Position numbers and translations under genes: made by a program
Notes under the pieces: generated by a model
Seen by the model: only the letters and a program-made list of their open reading frames with translations
Database searches by the model: none
What the model was told of the DNA's origin: nothing
Shown: one piece after another, positions 45,539 to 54,128 of the stretch
Layout of the letters: each line of letters opens with the position of its first letter
Position numbering within the stretch: position 1 is the first letter of the stretch
Origin: CAZCFB01 sp964511535
GTDB taxonomy: Bacteria; Myxococcota_A; Polyangia; GCA-2747355; CAZCFB01
Assembly (NCBI GenBank): GCA_964511535.1
Contig: CAZEFW010000001.1
Span: 133,500 to 197,499 of the forward strand
Direction: 5' to 3'
DNA length: 64,000 bases

Positions 45539-46297
45539 TCACACGCCCCGAAACACCCGCCGCGCGTTCTCCGTCGTCACCCGCGCCACCTCCGCCAGGC
45601 TCACTCCTTTGATCTCCGCGATGGTCTCCGCGGCCAGCCTCGCGTTGGCCGGCTCGTTTCGCTCGCCCTTTTCAGGGGCGAGCACCGGCGCGTCGGTCTC
45701 CACCATCATGGCCTCCAGCGGCAAGCGCCGGACCATCTTCTGCTTCTGCGGGCTGCGAACCACCGAGGAGGGGATGCTCAGCAGATAGCCCAGCTCGGCC
45801 GCGCGGGCGGCGTGCTTGGCCGCTCCGTCGAAGGCGTGCAGGCACACCAGCTCCGCCGGGATGGCCTCCTCCTGCAGCAGGGCCACGGTGTGGTGCCCGG
45901 CGCTGCGGGAGTGGATCGACAGGGGCAGGCCGGTCTCCTTGCTCAGCGCCACCATCCTGCGCAGCACCTCGCGCTGCACGGCGCGCGGCTCATCATCGCG
46001 GGCGATCCAGTAGTCGAGGCCCACCTCGCCGATGCCGGCCAGGTCGAGGGAGTGCCTGCGCACCTGCGCCTCCACCCGCTCCAGCTCCTCCAGCGAGGCC
46101 CGGTCCGGGTGCAGCCCGATGCAGGGCCGCACCGCCGGGTTCAGGGCCGCCACCTCCAGCACCCGGTTGTTATCATCGGCGCCCTCGCCCATGGCGAGCA
46201 CGAGCTCCACGCCGCGCTCGGCGGCCCGCTCCAGGACCATGATCCGATCGTCGTCAAACGCCTCGTCATGGATATGGCTGTGCACGTCGATCAGCAC
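45539..46297 (-). CDS. tatD: TatD family metal-dependent hydrolase (DNase)
   Basis: A 252-aa TIM-barrel deoxyribonuclease-like hydrolase. Metal ligands are visible in DVHSHIHD (first strand), GEVGLDYW (Glu), IHSRSAG, LHAFDG and VETDAPVL. TatD proteins have 3'-5' nuclease activity and roles in DNA repair or turnover. The start is GTG 46295-46297, directly after the stop of the Nudix gene, so the two are coupled. The C-terminal codons lie next to the AT-rich heptamer array. Confidence 0.92.
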   Translation of the reverse strand: MLIDVHSHIHDEAFDDDRIMVLERAAERGVELVLAMGEGADDNNRVLEVAALNPAVRPCIGLHPDRASLEELERVEAQVRRHSLDLAGIGEVGLDYWIARDDEPRAVQREVLRRMVALSKETGLPLSIHSRSAGHHTVALLQEEAIPAELVCLHAFDGAAKHAARAAELGYLLSIPSSVVRSPQKQKMVRRLPLEAMMVETDAPVLAPEKGERNEPANARLAAETIAEIKGVSLAEVARVTTENARRVFRGV

Positions 46298-46906
46298 TCA
46301 GACTTCCCCGTCCAGCCCGGCCAGTTCCACCAGGGCCATCAGCATCTGAAAGGTTAGCCCCCAGATCACGCGCCCCCGGTGGCGGATGCAGGGCAGCTCG
46401 TAGCGACGGTCCTCGTGCTCCCAGCTCACGGTGGAGCGCGCCCCGGGGTCGCTGAGCATGCTCAGCGGGAGCCACAGCACCTCCTGGACCTCGGCTGCGC
46501 TCGGCTCGGGCGCCACAGGGCGGTCCAGCGCGAAGACGAAGGGCGTGATGGCCAGGCCCACCACGCGCCCGCCCGCAGAGGCGCGCACGTCGTCCATGCG
46601 CCCGAGGTAGCGCGCATCAGCCGCCAGGTCCACCGCCACCTCCTCCAGGGTCTCGCGCGCCGCGGCTTGCCGGGCTGAGGCATCGCCAGGGTCCACCACG
46701 CCGCCGGGGAAGGCCATGTGGCCGCTCCACGGGTCCCCTGATTGCTCGGCCCGGCGGATGAGCAGCAGCCGCGAGTCGGGCGCCGGCCCCAGGATGATGG
46801 CCACGGCCGCCCGCCGCGGCGCCACGTCAGCCGCGATGATCCGGGGCTCGTGGTCGCCGAGGCGCTCGGCGATGCGTGTGGCGGCGTCCATGACCATGTC
46901 ACCCAT
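46298..46906 (-). CDS. Nudix hydrolase, CoA-pyrophosphatase-like
   Basis: A 202-aa Nudix protein. The motif SGHMAFPGGVVDPGD followed by ARETLEEVAVDL fits the Nudix box with Asp in place of the first Glu, and the H-MAFPGG lead-in is the UPF0035/CoA diphosphatase signature, so cleavage of CoA to phosphopantetheine is likely. Three in-frame ATGs (46906, 46897, 46891) compete; the first is used here. A frame extending further left runs into the trypsin-like gene. It ends next to the tatD start. Confidence 0.85.
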   Translation of the reverse strand: MGDMVMDAATRIAERLGDHEPRIIAADVAPRRAAVAIILGPAPDSRLLLIRRAEQSGDPWSGHMAFPGGVVDPGDASARQAAARETLEEVAVDLAADARYLGRMDDVRASAGGRVVGLAITPFVFALDRPVAPEPSAAEVQEVLWLPLSMLSDPGARSTVSWEHEDRRYELPCIRHRGRVIWGLTFQMLMALVELAGLDGEV

Positions 46907-46955
46907 CAGGTGCGGCGGAGTCGAGAGGGTAGGGGAGCGGTGCCCCCCGGGCAAG

Positions 46956-48356
46956 TCAGCGACGACGGCGCCCGAGAGCCAGCGCAAGCAGCAGCAGGGC
47001 CAACCAGCCTGCCCCGGCCTCGCCGCCGCCGCCCACCGCGCACCCCTCCTTGGCGGGCGGGTCCACCGGCGCCGGGTCGCTCCTGGGCATGCACGCCGAC
47101 TTGCCGCCCCCGGCGTTAACGCACTCGTACTTGTCGCCGCACTCGGTGCCGCCTGCCGTACATAGCACCGTGCAGAAGCGCTGCCCATCAGCCGAGCCGC
47201 AGATGCCGCTGTCGCAGTCGCTGTTGTAGAGGCAATTGTCCCCCAGCTTGCCCTTGGTGGGCGGCGCCCCGTCGGGGGTCGGCTTGGTGGAGCCGGCCAC
47301 GCAGGCGCCCTTGTTGGTGCCCGCCAGGGGGATGCACTTCCAGTTCACCGGGCAGTTGTTGGTGGTCAGGTTGCAATACTTGCTGCACTTGTTGACGCCC
47401 TCGTGGTGGATGCACAGCAGGGTCTTGCACTCCGACCCGAAGCTGCAGCTGGCGCCCAGGGCCTTGCCGGTGGTCGGGCCGCTGTCCTTCTTTGGCGTGG
47501 TGCCCTTGTCCTTCTTGGGCGTGATGCCGCTGCAGTCCTTGGACTTGCCCGAGCTGCACGGGATGGAGCCGTACTTGTGGATCCAGTCGAGGAACGGGTC
47601 CACCCGGGTCTCGATGGAGCCGTAGGTGCAGTCCTTGCCCGTGCGCGAGGCCACGCCCACCACATGCCAGTAGCCGGTGGCGGAGCTCTTCATCAGGCTC
47701 GGGCCGCCCGAGTCGCCGCTGCACTTCTGCGAGCCGTTCTTCTTGTCGAGCCAGATCTCGGAGTTGCCGATGAGCTTGAGGGTTGAGAAGCCCTGCATGC
47801 GCGTACCCGACGAGCTGCCGGTGTTGGCCTTGGTCATGCCGAAGCCCATGACCAGCACCGGGTCGCCCAGCTTGAGCAGCTTGCCGATCTCCTTCTGCCG
47901 GATCATCTTGGCCCCGGAGTGGGGCACCTGCTTGGTCAGCTTCACCAGGGCGATGTCGTACCAGTCGGCCAGCTGGCCCGGGGGCGGGCTGTTCTTGACG
48001 TACTTGGGATGGAAGATGAACGACTTGGCCGGGTAGCTCTTGGACGAAAACGATCCCTTGGCCTGGGTGCCGATGTAGAAGTAGGTCTGGCTGGGCGTCA
48101 CCTTCTCCAGGCAGTGGCTGGCGGTGAGCACCAGGTTCTGGGCGATGAGCGTACCGCTGCAGAACGACGCCTGGTAGAACCCCTGCCGCACCACCAGCGC
48201 GCCTACCTGCTTGAGGAAGTTGGGGTTGGTGGTTGTGCCATTGATGATCTCGCGCTCCTCCGCGCGGTGCGTCCATTGCAGCGGATCGTCCGGCGCGCAG
48301 GCCGATACAGTGAGAGCTAGCAAGATCGTTGGCAGAACGCGTCGGGCGAGCATCAT
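46956..48356 (-). CDS. Trypsin-like serine protease, lipobox plus MYXO-CTERM
   Basis: A 466-aa exported S1 protease. N-terminal lipobox-like sequence LLALTVSAC (Cys20), IINGTTT where mature trypsins start, then His in LTASHC, Asp in WYDIALVKL and Ser in CSGDSGGP, so the catalytic triad is complete. A linker with KKDKGTTPKKDSG repeats and a Cys-rich region (CLYNSDCDSGICG) follow, then KEGCAVGGGG, a hydrophobic run and RRRR, a clear MYXO-CTERM anchor. Having both a possible lipid anchor and a C-terminal sorting signal is odd. ATG 48356 has GAGG eight bases upstream; an earlier ATG at 48374 has none. Confidence 0.9.
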   Translation of the reverse strand: MMLARRVLPTILLALTVSACAPDDPLQWTHRAEEREIINGTTTNPNFLKQVGALVVRQGFYQASFCSGTLIAQNLVLTASHCLEKVTPSQTYFYIGTQAKGSFSSKSYPAKSFIFHPKYVKNSPPPGQLADWYDIALVKLTKQVPHSGAKMIRQKEIGKLLKLGDPVLVMGFGMTKANTGSSSGTRMQGFSTLKLIGNSEIWLDKKNGSQKCSGDSGGPSLMKSSATGYWHVVGVASRTGKDCTYGSIETRVDPFLDWIHKYGSIPCSSGKSKDCSGITPKKDKGTTPKKDSGPTTGKALGASCSFGSECKTLLCIHHEGVNKCSKYCNLTTNNCPVNWKCIPLAGTNKGACVAGSTKPTPDGAPPTKGKLGDNCLYNSDCDSGICGSADGQRFCTVLCTAGGTECGDKYECVNAGGGKSACMPRSDPAPVDPPAKEGCAVGGGGEAGAGWLALLLLALALGRRRR

Positions 48357-48446
48357 ATGGGAGGCCTCTGGCATGGTAAGGTAACAACAGCAGCGCGGTA
48401 ATTATGCCATATTGTTTCAGCCGCTTCTGCCCAGGGTCCCAAAGAA

Positions 48447-49844
48447 ATGATCCCGCGCCTGCACCTCGCCCCGCTGGACCTGGCCATGCTGGTCTGCTAT
48501 TTCGCCGGCTCCCTGTATATCGGCTGGCGCATGGGGCGCCGCCAGGGGGGCGCCGAGCAGTTCCTGCTGGCCGGCCGCCGGCTGACCCTGCCGCTGTTCG
48601 TGGGCAGCCTGGTGGCCACCTGGTACGGTGGGATCCTGGGGGTGGGGGAGATCGCTTACCGGGACGGGCTGGTCAACTGGGTGACCCAGGGAGGCTTCTG
48701 GTACGCCAGCTACCTGCTGTTCGCTTTCCTGCTGGCAGGCAAGCTGCAGAAGTCAGCCCAGACCACCCTGCCGGACCAGCTGGGCGAGCTCCACGGGGCC
48801 GGCGCCCGGCTGCTGGCCTCGGTGCTCAACTTCTTCAACGTGGTGCCCGTGGCCTACATGCTCACCCTGGGGCTCGTGGTGCAGCTGGTGACCGGCTGGC
48901 CCCTGTGGCTGGGCGTTGTGGTGGGTACGGCGGTGGCGACCCTGTACAGCCTGCTGGGCGGCTTCAGGGCGGTGGTCTACACCGACATGCTGCAGTTCGG
49001 GCTGATGTGCCTGGCGGTGGCCATGGTGCTGGCGGCCGCCGTGCTCGGGCTGGGAGGCGGCGAGTACCTGTCGTCACGCCTGCCCGCGACGCACCTGCAG
49101 CCGCTGGGGCGCTACAGCTGGCAGGAGCTGGCGGTCTGGGGGCTCATCGCCATGTCGACCCTGGTGGATCCCAACTTCTACCACCGGTGTTATGCGGCCG
49201 GCGACAGCCGCACCGCCCGGCGCGGGATCCTGCTGGCGGTGGGGTTCTGGGCGCTGTTCGACGTGTGCACCACCTTCGGCGGGCTCTACGCCCGGGCCGC
49301 GCTGCCCGACGTGGACCCGCGCCTGGCCTACCCGATGCTGGCGGACACCCTGCTGCCCGCCGGGCTCAAGGGGATCTTCGTCAGCGGCCTGCTGGCCACC
49401 GCCATGTCCACGGTGGACTCCTACTGCTTCGTCGGGGCCATGAGCCTGAGCCATGACCTGTACCGCCGCACCCTCAACCCCGAGGCCGGCGACCGGCAGA
49501 TGGTGTCCGCCACGCGCCTGGGGATCCTGGCCACGGGGGCGCTCGCCATGATGCTGGCCCTGGTGTTCCCCGGCTCCTTCAAGTCGATCTGGAAGACCAT
49601 GGGATCCCTCAGCGCCTCGGCCATGCTGCTGCCGGCGCTCATCGGGACCCTGGGCTGGCGCCCGCCCGGGGCCGGCCTCGCCGCCATGATCGCAGGCGCG
49701 ACGGGCACCCTCGGCTGGGCCGCAGCCCGCTACTGGATCGGCGGGTGGACCCTCGGCGTGGAGGCGCTGGTCCCGGGCCTGGCCCTGGGCCTGGTTGCCT
49801 ATGTGGTGGTCGGGCTGAGCAACACCGGGGAGGCGACGCCATGA
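48447..49844 (+). CDS. Sodium:solute symporter (SSS family)
   Basis: A 465-aa transporter with about 13 hydrophobic helices. It matches the SSS/LeuT-fold family: RMGRRQGGAEQFLLAGRRL at the end of the first helix, WYGGILGVGEIAYRDG, LYSLLGGFRAVVYTDMLQF (the classic GG-hydrophobic-TD signature) and AMSTVDSYCFVG near the sodium site. The solute (for example proline, sugar or carboxylate) is unknown. A 36-codon gene overlaps its stop. Confidence 0.92.
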   Translation: MIPRLHLAPLDLAMLVCYFAGSLYIGWRMGRRQGGAEQFLLAGRRLTLPLFVGSLVATWYGGILGVGEIAYRDGLVNWVTQGGFWYASYLLFAFLLAGKLQKSAQTTLPDQLGELHGAGARLLASVLNFFNVVPVAYMLTLGLVVQLVTGWPLWLGVVVGTAVATLYSLLGGFRAVVYTDMLQFGLMCLAVAMVLAAAVLGLGGGEYLSSRLPATHLQPLGRYSWQELAVWGLIAMSTLVDPNFYHRCYAAGDSRTARRGILLAVGFWALFDVCTTFGGLYARAALPDVDPRLAYPMLADTLLPAGLKGIFVSGLLATAMSTVDSYCFVGAMSLSHDLYRRTLNPEAGDRQMVSATRLGILATGALAMMLALVFPGSFKSIWKTMGSLSASAMLLPALIGTLGWRPPGAGLAAMIAGATGTLGWAAARYWIGGWTLGVEALVPGLALGLVAYVVVGLSNTGEATP

Positions 49845-49951
49845 ACCTGCCCGGCGACTGGACCCTGCTGCTGCTGCTGGACGCCGCGTTGCTGGTGCTG
49901 GCCACCGGCGCCATCATCGCGCTGTTCCTGCGCGACCTGCGCCGCAAATAA
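49841..49951 (+). CDS. Small membrane peptide coupled to the symporter
   Basis: A 36-aa protein beginning MNLPGDWTLLLLLDAALL, with one membrane helix and a basic end (FLRDLRRK). Its ATG overlaps the symporter stop (ATGA) and has GGGGAGG eight bases upstream. Tiny single-helix partners of SSS and other symporters are known to aid stability or activity, so an accessory subunit is the likely role. The short reading frame makes this easy to miss. Confidence 0.72.
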   Translation: MNLPGDWTLLLLLDAALLVLATGAIIALFLRDLRRK

Positions 49952-49953
49952 CA

Positions 49954-50014
49954 GGAGGGGACCCGCCCGCTGGCGGATCCCCTCCGGGATATCGTCACGC
50001 GGCCTGTCGGCCGC
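49954..50014. terminator. Two hairpins between convergent genes
   Basis: GGAGGGGA (49954-49961) pairs with TCCCCTCC (49978-49985) around a GC-rich inner part, and GCGGCC-TGTC-GGCCGC (49999-50014) is a perfect second stem. They fill the gap between the symporter partner peptide stop and the ferredoxin stop. Strong stems without U-tracts fit a two-way terminator or mRNA-end stabiliser. Confidence 0.6.
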
Positions 50015-50025
50015 CGGCGCGCTGC

Positions 50026-50214
50026 TTACGCCTTGATGATGCAGTCCACGGGGCAGACCTCAACACACTGGGGCTCGCCGCCGTCTGCCTCGCACTCGTC
50101 GCACTTCTCGGGGTCGATCTCGAAGAACTCGTCGCCCTCGGTGATCGCCTCGTTGGGGCACTCCGGCTCGCAGGCGCCGCAGTTGGTGCACTCGTCGGTA
50201 ACTTTCATGGCCAT
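50026..50214 (-). CDS. 2[4Fe-4S] ferredoxin, Alvin/YfhL type
   Basis: A 62-aa bacterial ferredoxin. The first cluster motif is CTNCGACEPECP and the second CDECEADGGEPQCVEVCP, whose longer spacing between the second and third Cys is the mark of the Allochromatium/YfhL type with low-potential clusters. It carries electrons in the cytoplasm; the partner is unknown. ATG 50212-50214 has GGGAGG about nine bases upstream. It is a monocistronic gene with its own promoter. Confidence 0.95.
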   Translation of the reverse strand: MAMKVTDECTNCGACEPECPNEAITEGDEFFEIDPEKCDECEADGGEPQCVEVCPVDCIIKA

Positions 50215-50254
50215 GGTTACATCCTCCCGGGAAGCTGGTTCCCTGATGTCGGTT

Positions 50255-50283
50255 TATCTTTTAACGGTTGTTCCAACCGTCAA
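50255..50283 (-). promoter_or_regulatory. Ferredoxin promoter with inverted repeat in the spacer
   Basis: On the minus strand TTGACG (50278-50283) and AAGATA (50255-50260) are spaced by 17 bp. The spacer and part of the -35 box form the inverted repeat ACGGTTG-TTC-CAACCGT (50264-50280). This location suits an operator for a dimeric repressor. The start codon is about 40 bp downstream. Confidence 0.6.
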
Positions 50284-50418
50284 GGTCTATTCCTCCGGAG
50301 ACCGACTCACCGGCCTCGAATCTGTAAAACTCCATCCCGGGCGTAATGTCAACAAGAAATGAGGAGCGGACTCGCCTGTACTGAAGGGACCCGGAAAAGG
50401 GTAGAATTCCCCTCAGGC

Positions 50419-53256
50419 ATGAGGACCCTCACCATACGCGGAGCGCGCACCAACAACCTGCGAGACGTCGACCTCGACATCCCGCGGGAGCAGCTGGTCG
50501 TGATCACGGGCGTTTCCGGCTCGGGCAAGTCCTCGCTGGCCTTTGACACCATCTACGCCGAGGGTCAGCGGCGCTACGTGGAGTCGCTGTCGGTCTACGC
50601 GCGCCAGTTCCTCGAGCGCCTGGGAAAGCCGGACGTGGACACCATCGAGGGGCTCAGCCCGGCCATCAGCATCGAGCAGCGCCCCCTGAGCCGGAACCCG
50701 CGCTCCACGGTGGGCACCGCCACCGAGATCCACGATTACCTGCGGCTGATGTTCGCGCGGGTGGGCCGCCCCCATTGCAGCGCGTGCGGGGCGGCGCTGC
50801 GGGCCCTGAGCGCCCAGGAGATGGTGGACCGCGTGCTGGGCATGGAGCAGGGCGCGCGGTTCGCCGTGCTGGCGCCGGTGGTGCGTGCAGGGCGGGGCGG
50901 CTTCGAGGCGCTGCTGGCGGACCTGCGCCGGGAGGGCTACGTGCGGGTGCGGGTGGACGGCGAGGTGCTCGACCTGGCCGAGGAGCTGAAGCTGGAGCCC
51001 CGCGCGAACCACGACATCGATGTGTTCGTGGACCGACTGGTGGTCAAGGAGGGCGCGCGGGCCAGGCTGGCGGACTCCCTGGAGCTGGCCCTGCGGCTGG
51101 CCGAGGGCGTGGTGAGGGTGGCGCCGGTGGAAGGCGAGGAGCAGACCTACACCGAGCGGCTGTTGTGCCTCGAGTGCGGCGCGGGGGGCCTGCCCGAGCT
51201 GTCACCCCGGGCATTTTCGTTCAACAGCCCGCACGGGGCCTGCCCCCGCTGCGACGGCCTGGGCGAGCTGCTGGAGTTCGACGAGGAGCGGGTGGTGCCC
51301 GACGCCGCCAGGAGCCTGCGGGAGGGCGCCATCGCCCCCTGGGACCAGCGCACCGCGCCGTTTCACCAGGAGCTGCTGGAGGCGCTGGCGGGGCAGTACG
51401 GCTTCGACCTGTACGCGCCGTACGGCGAGCTCCCGCGGGACGTGCAGCGCCTGGTGATGTACGGCACGGGGGAGCAGGAGGTGACCTTCACCTTCCGCCG
51501 GGGCAAGCGGGAGCGCACGGTGACGCGCCCCTTCGAGGGTGTGCTGGCGAACCTGAACCGCCGCCTGGAGGAGCAGCGCCGCAAGCGCAAGGACGGCGAT
51601 GAGGACATGGGCGGGGTTTACGACGAGTTCCGCCGCTACATGGCCCGGCGAACCTGCCCCGGCTGCCGCGGCGCGCGCCTGCGCCCCGAGGCCCTGGCGG
51701 TCACCCTGGGCGGCCGCTCGATCCACGACATCGCCCGGCTGAACATCGTGCAGGCCCGGGCCTTCTTCGAGCAGGAGCTGCAGCTCTCCGACCGGGAGCA
51801 GGAGATCGCCGCGCGGCTGCTGCAGGAGATCAGCGGGCGGCTGCGGTTCCTGGACGACGTGGGGGTGGGCTACCTCTCGTTGGACCGCACCGCGGCCACT
51901 CTCTCCGGGGGCGAGGGGCAGCGGGTGCGGCTGGCGACCCAGATCGGCGCCGCCCTGGTGGGGGTGCTCTACATCCTGGACGAGCCCTCCATCGGGCTGC
52001 ACAAGCGGGACCAGGTGCGGCTGCTGCGCACCCTGGAGCGCCTGCGGGAGATGGGCAACTCGGTGCTGGTGGTGGAGCATGACGAGGACATGATCCGCGC
52101 CGCGGATTACCTGGTGGACATGGGGCCCGGGGCCGGGGCGCGGGGCGGGCAGGTGGTGGCCGCGGGTCTGCCTGACCAGGTGCTCGCGGACCCGGCCAGC
52201 GTCACGGGCCAGTTCCTCTCGGGGGACCAGGGCATCCCGGTGCCGCGGGAGCGCCGCCAGGGCAGGGGCACCGTCACCATCGAGGGGGCGAGCCAGAACA
52301 ACCTCCAGGATGTGGACCTGGAGCTGCCCCTGGGGGTGTTCACCTGCGTCACCGGCGTGAGCGGCTCCGGCAAGTCCACGCTGGTGGTGGACACCCTGCT
52401 GCCGGCGCTGCGCGCGCTGCTGCACGGCGCGGCGACCGAGGCCGGGGCCCACAGGCGGCTGGTGGGGGCCCAGCGGCTGGACAAGGTGGTGGCCATGGAC
52501 CAGAGCCCCATCGGCCGCTCGGCGCGCTCCAACCCGGCGACCTACACCAAGGTCTTCGACCGCATCCGGGAGCTGTTCGCGGGGCTGCCGGAGAGCCGGG
52601 TGCGCGGGTACAAGGCGGGCCGCTACTCCTTCAACGTCAAGGGCGGCCGCTGCGAGGCGTGCCAGGGCGAGGGGGTGCTGCGCATCGCCATGCACTTCTT
52701 GCCCGACATCCACGTGCGCTGCGAGGTGTGCGGGGGCCAGCGCTACAACCGTGAGACCTTGCAGGTCAAGTACCGGGGCCGCTCCATCGCCGACATCCTC
52801 GACCTCACCGTGGCCGAGGCCGAGGAGCTGCTCGGGGCGGTGCCCGCGGTGGCGCGCAGCCTCGGCACCCTGCGGGAGGTGGGCCTCGGCTACCTGCAGC
52901 TGGGCCAGCGCGCCAGCACCCTGTCCGGGGGCGAGGCCCAGCGGCTGAAGCTGAGCCGGGAGCTGAGCCGCAAGGCCACCGGGCGCACGCTGTACATCAT
53001 GGACGAGCCCACCACCGGGCTGCACCTGGCCGACATCGCCCTGCTGCTGGACATCATCCATCGGCTGGTGGACCAGGGAAACAGCGTGCTGGTCATCGAG
53101 CACCACCTGGACGTGATCAAGAGCGCCGATCACCTCATCGACCTGGGCCCGGAGGGCGGGGAGCAGGGCGGGCGTGTCGTGGCCAGCGGCCCGCCAGAGG
53201 CCGTGGCCGCGGTGGAGGGCTCCCACACGGGGCGTTTTCTGCGCCAGGTGTTATAA
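50419..53256 (+). CDS. uvrA: UvrA, excinuclease ABC damage-recognition subunit
   Basis: A 945-aa UvrA, the ABC ATPase dimer that scans DNA for bulky damage and loads UvrB. It has two ATPase modules: the first Walker A is GVSGSGKSSL (31-40) with signature LSGGEGQR, and the second is GVSGSGKST with LSGGEAQR. Zinc modules show CSACG/CLECG and CEACQGEG...CEVCGGQRYNRETL, plus CPGCRGARL. ATG 50419 gives the standard length; earlier in-frame codons are not supported. No LexA box of the E. coli or Bacillus type was seen upstream. Confidence 0.97.
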   Translation: MRTLTIRGARTNNLRDVDLDIPREQLVVITGVSGSGKSSLAFDTIYAEGQRRYVESLSVYARQFLERLGKPDVDTIEGLSPAISIEQRPLSRNPRSTVGTATEIHDYLRLMFARVGRPHCSACGAALRALSAQEMVDRVLGMEQGARFAVLAPVVRAGRGGFEALLADLRREGYVRVRVDGEVLDLAEELKLEPRANHDIDVFVDRLVVKEGARARLADSLELALRLAEGVVRVAPVEGEEQTYTERLLCLECGAGGLPELSPRAFSFNSPHGACPRCDGLGELLEFDEERVVPDAARSLREGAIAPWDQRTAPFHQELLEALAGQYGFDLYAPYGELPRDVQRLVMYGTGEQEVTFTFRRGKRERTVTRPFEGVLANLNRRLEEQRRKRKDGDEDMGGVYDEFRRYMARRTCPGCRGARLRPEALAVTLGGRSIHDIARLNIVQARAFFEQELQLSDREQEIAARLLQEISGRLRFLDDVGVGYLSLDRTAATLSGGEGQRVRLATQIGAALVGVLYILDEPSIGLHKRDQVRLLRTLERLREMGNSVLVVEHDEDMIRAADYLVDMGPGAGARGGQVVAAGLPDQVLADPASVTGQFLSGDQGIPVPRERRQGRGTVTIEGASQNNLQDVDLELPLGVFTCVTGVSGSGKSTLVVDTLLPALRALLHGAATEAGAHRRLVGAQRLDKVVAMDQSPIGRSARSNPATYTKVFDRIRELFAGLPESRVRGYKAGRYSFNVKGGRCEACQGEGVLRIAMHFLPDIHVRCEVCGGQRYNRETLQVKYRGRSIADILDLTVAEAEELLGAVPAVARSLGTLREVGLGYLQLGQRASTLSGGEAQRLKLSRELSRKATGRTLYIMDEPTTGLHLADIALLLDIIHRLVDQGNSVLVIEHHLDVIKSADHLIDLGPEGGEQGGRVVASGPPEAVAAVEGSHTGRFLRQVL

Positions 53257-53270
53257 AGGGGCTTCGCGCC

Positions 53271-54128
53271 ATGTCGATCCTCGCCGAGAACCTGCACAAG
53301 TCCTTCGCCGAGACTGCGGCTGTTCAGGGCGTGGACATGAAGGTGGAGCCGGGGGAGATCTTCGGGCTCATCGGGCCCAACGGGGCGGGCAAGACCACCA
53401 CCCTGCGCATCCTGTCGGGGCTCATGCGGCCCGACTCCGGGGCGGCGATGATCTGCGGCGCGGACGTGGTGCGCGAGCCGCGGCGCGCAAAGGCGAACCT
53501 CGGGTTCGTCACGGGCACCACCGGGCTCTATTCCCGGCTGACGGTGTCTGAACTGCTGGACTACTTCGCCAGGCTCAACGGGGTTGCGGACGCGGACCTT
53601 CGTCGGCGCAAGAAGGAGCTGGAGCAGGCGCTGCAGATCGGGCACCTGATGCAGCGCCTGTGCGGCAAGCTGAGCACGGGCGAGCGGCAGCGGGTCTCGC
53701 TGGCCAGGGCCACGGTGCACGACCCGCCGGTGCTGATCCTCGACGAGCCCACCGCCGGGCTGGATGTGCTGGCCAGCCGCTTCGTGGCTGACTTCATCCG
53801 CGCGTCCGCCGGCCGGGGCAGGGCCGTGCTCTTCTCCACCCACTACATGACCGAGGCGGACCTGCTGTGCGAGCGCATCGGCTGCATGCATCGCGGGCGC
53901 GTGGTGTGGACCGGGCCGCCGGCCGGGCTGCGGGAGGAGCTGGGCGCGGCGTCGCTGGAGGAGGCGTTCCTCGGGTTGATTGAGGGGGAGGGGGGTGGGG
54001 GTGGGGAGCGGGATCGGGATGGGGATGGGGAGCGGGAGCGGGATGGGGATGGGGATGGGGATCGGGAGGGGGAGGGGGAGGGGGAGCGGGAGGGGGATGG
54101 GGGGCGGGAGCGGGAGGAGGAGTCATGA
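53271..54128 (+). CDS. ABC transporter ATP-binding protein, NatA-like
   Basis: A 285-aa ATPase with Walker A GPNGAGKTTTLRIL, Q-loop region VTGTTGLYSRLTV, signature LSTGERQRVSLARA (an LSTGE variant), Walker B LILDEPTAGLDV and the switch His in FSTHYM. It pairs with the next gene as a NatAB-type exporter. The last 45 residues are an Asp/Glu-Gly/Arg repeat encoded by a hexanucleotide tract (53982-54122), not part of the normal fold. The stop overlaps the permease start (ATGA). Confidence 0.92.
   Translation: MSILAENLHKSFAETAAVQGVDMKVEPGEIFGLIGPNGAGKTTTLRILSGLMRPDSGAAMICGADVVREPRRAKANLGFVTGTTGLYSRLTVSELLDYFARLNGVADADLRRRKKELEQALQIGHLMQRLCGKLSTGERQRVSLARATVHDPPVLILDEPTAGLDVLASRFVADFIRASAGRGRAVLFSTHYMTEADLLCERIGCMHRGRVVWTGPPAGLREELGAASLEEAFLGLIEGEGGGGGERDRDGDGERERDGDGDGDREGEGEGEREGDGGREREEES
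53982..54122 (+). repeat. Purine-rich hexanucleotide tract inside the ABC ATPase gene
   Basis: About 140 bp made of 6-bp units of the type GGGGAT, GGGGAG, CGGGAT and CGGGAG, encoding alternating Asp/Glu and Gly/Arg. Units of six keep the frame if copies are gained or lost. The G-runs could form G-quadruplexes just before the permease start codon. Confidence 0.9.

Noticed and set aside
45220..45612. 130-codon frame on the plus strand and a 72-codon frame on the minus strand across the island
   Set aside because: Both run through the AT-rich arrays, the plus-strand frame continues into the end of tatD, neither has a ribosome binding site or recognisable domain, and open frames on both strands are common in this composition.
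50215..50418. SOS (LexA) box upstream of uvrA
   Set aside because: I looked for CTGT-N8-ACAG and GAAC-N4-GTTC and found neither; the only inverted repeat fits the ferredoxin promoter.
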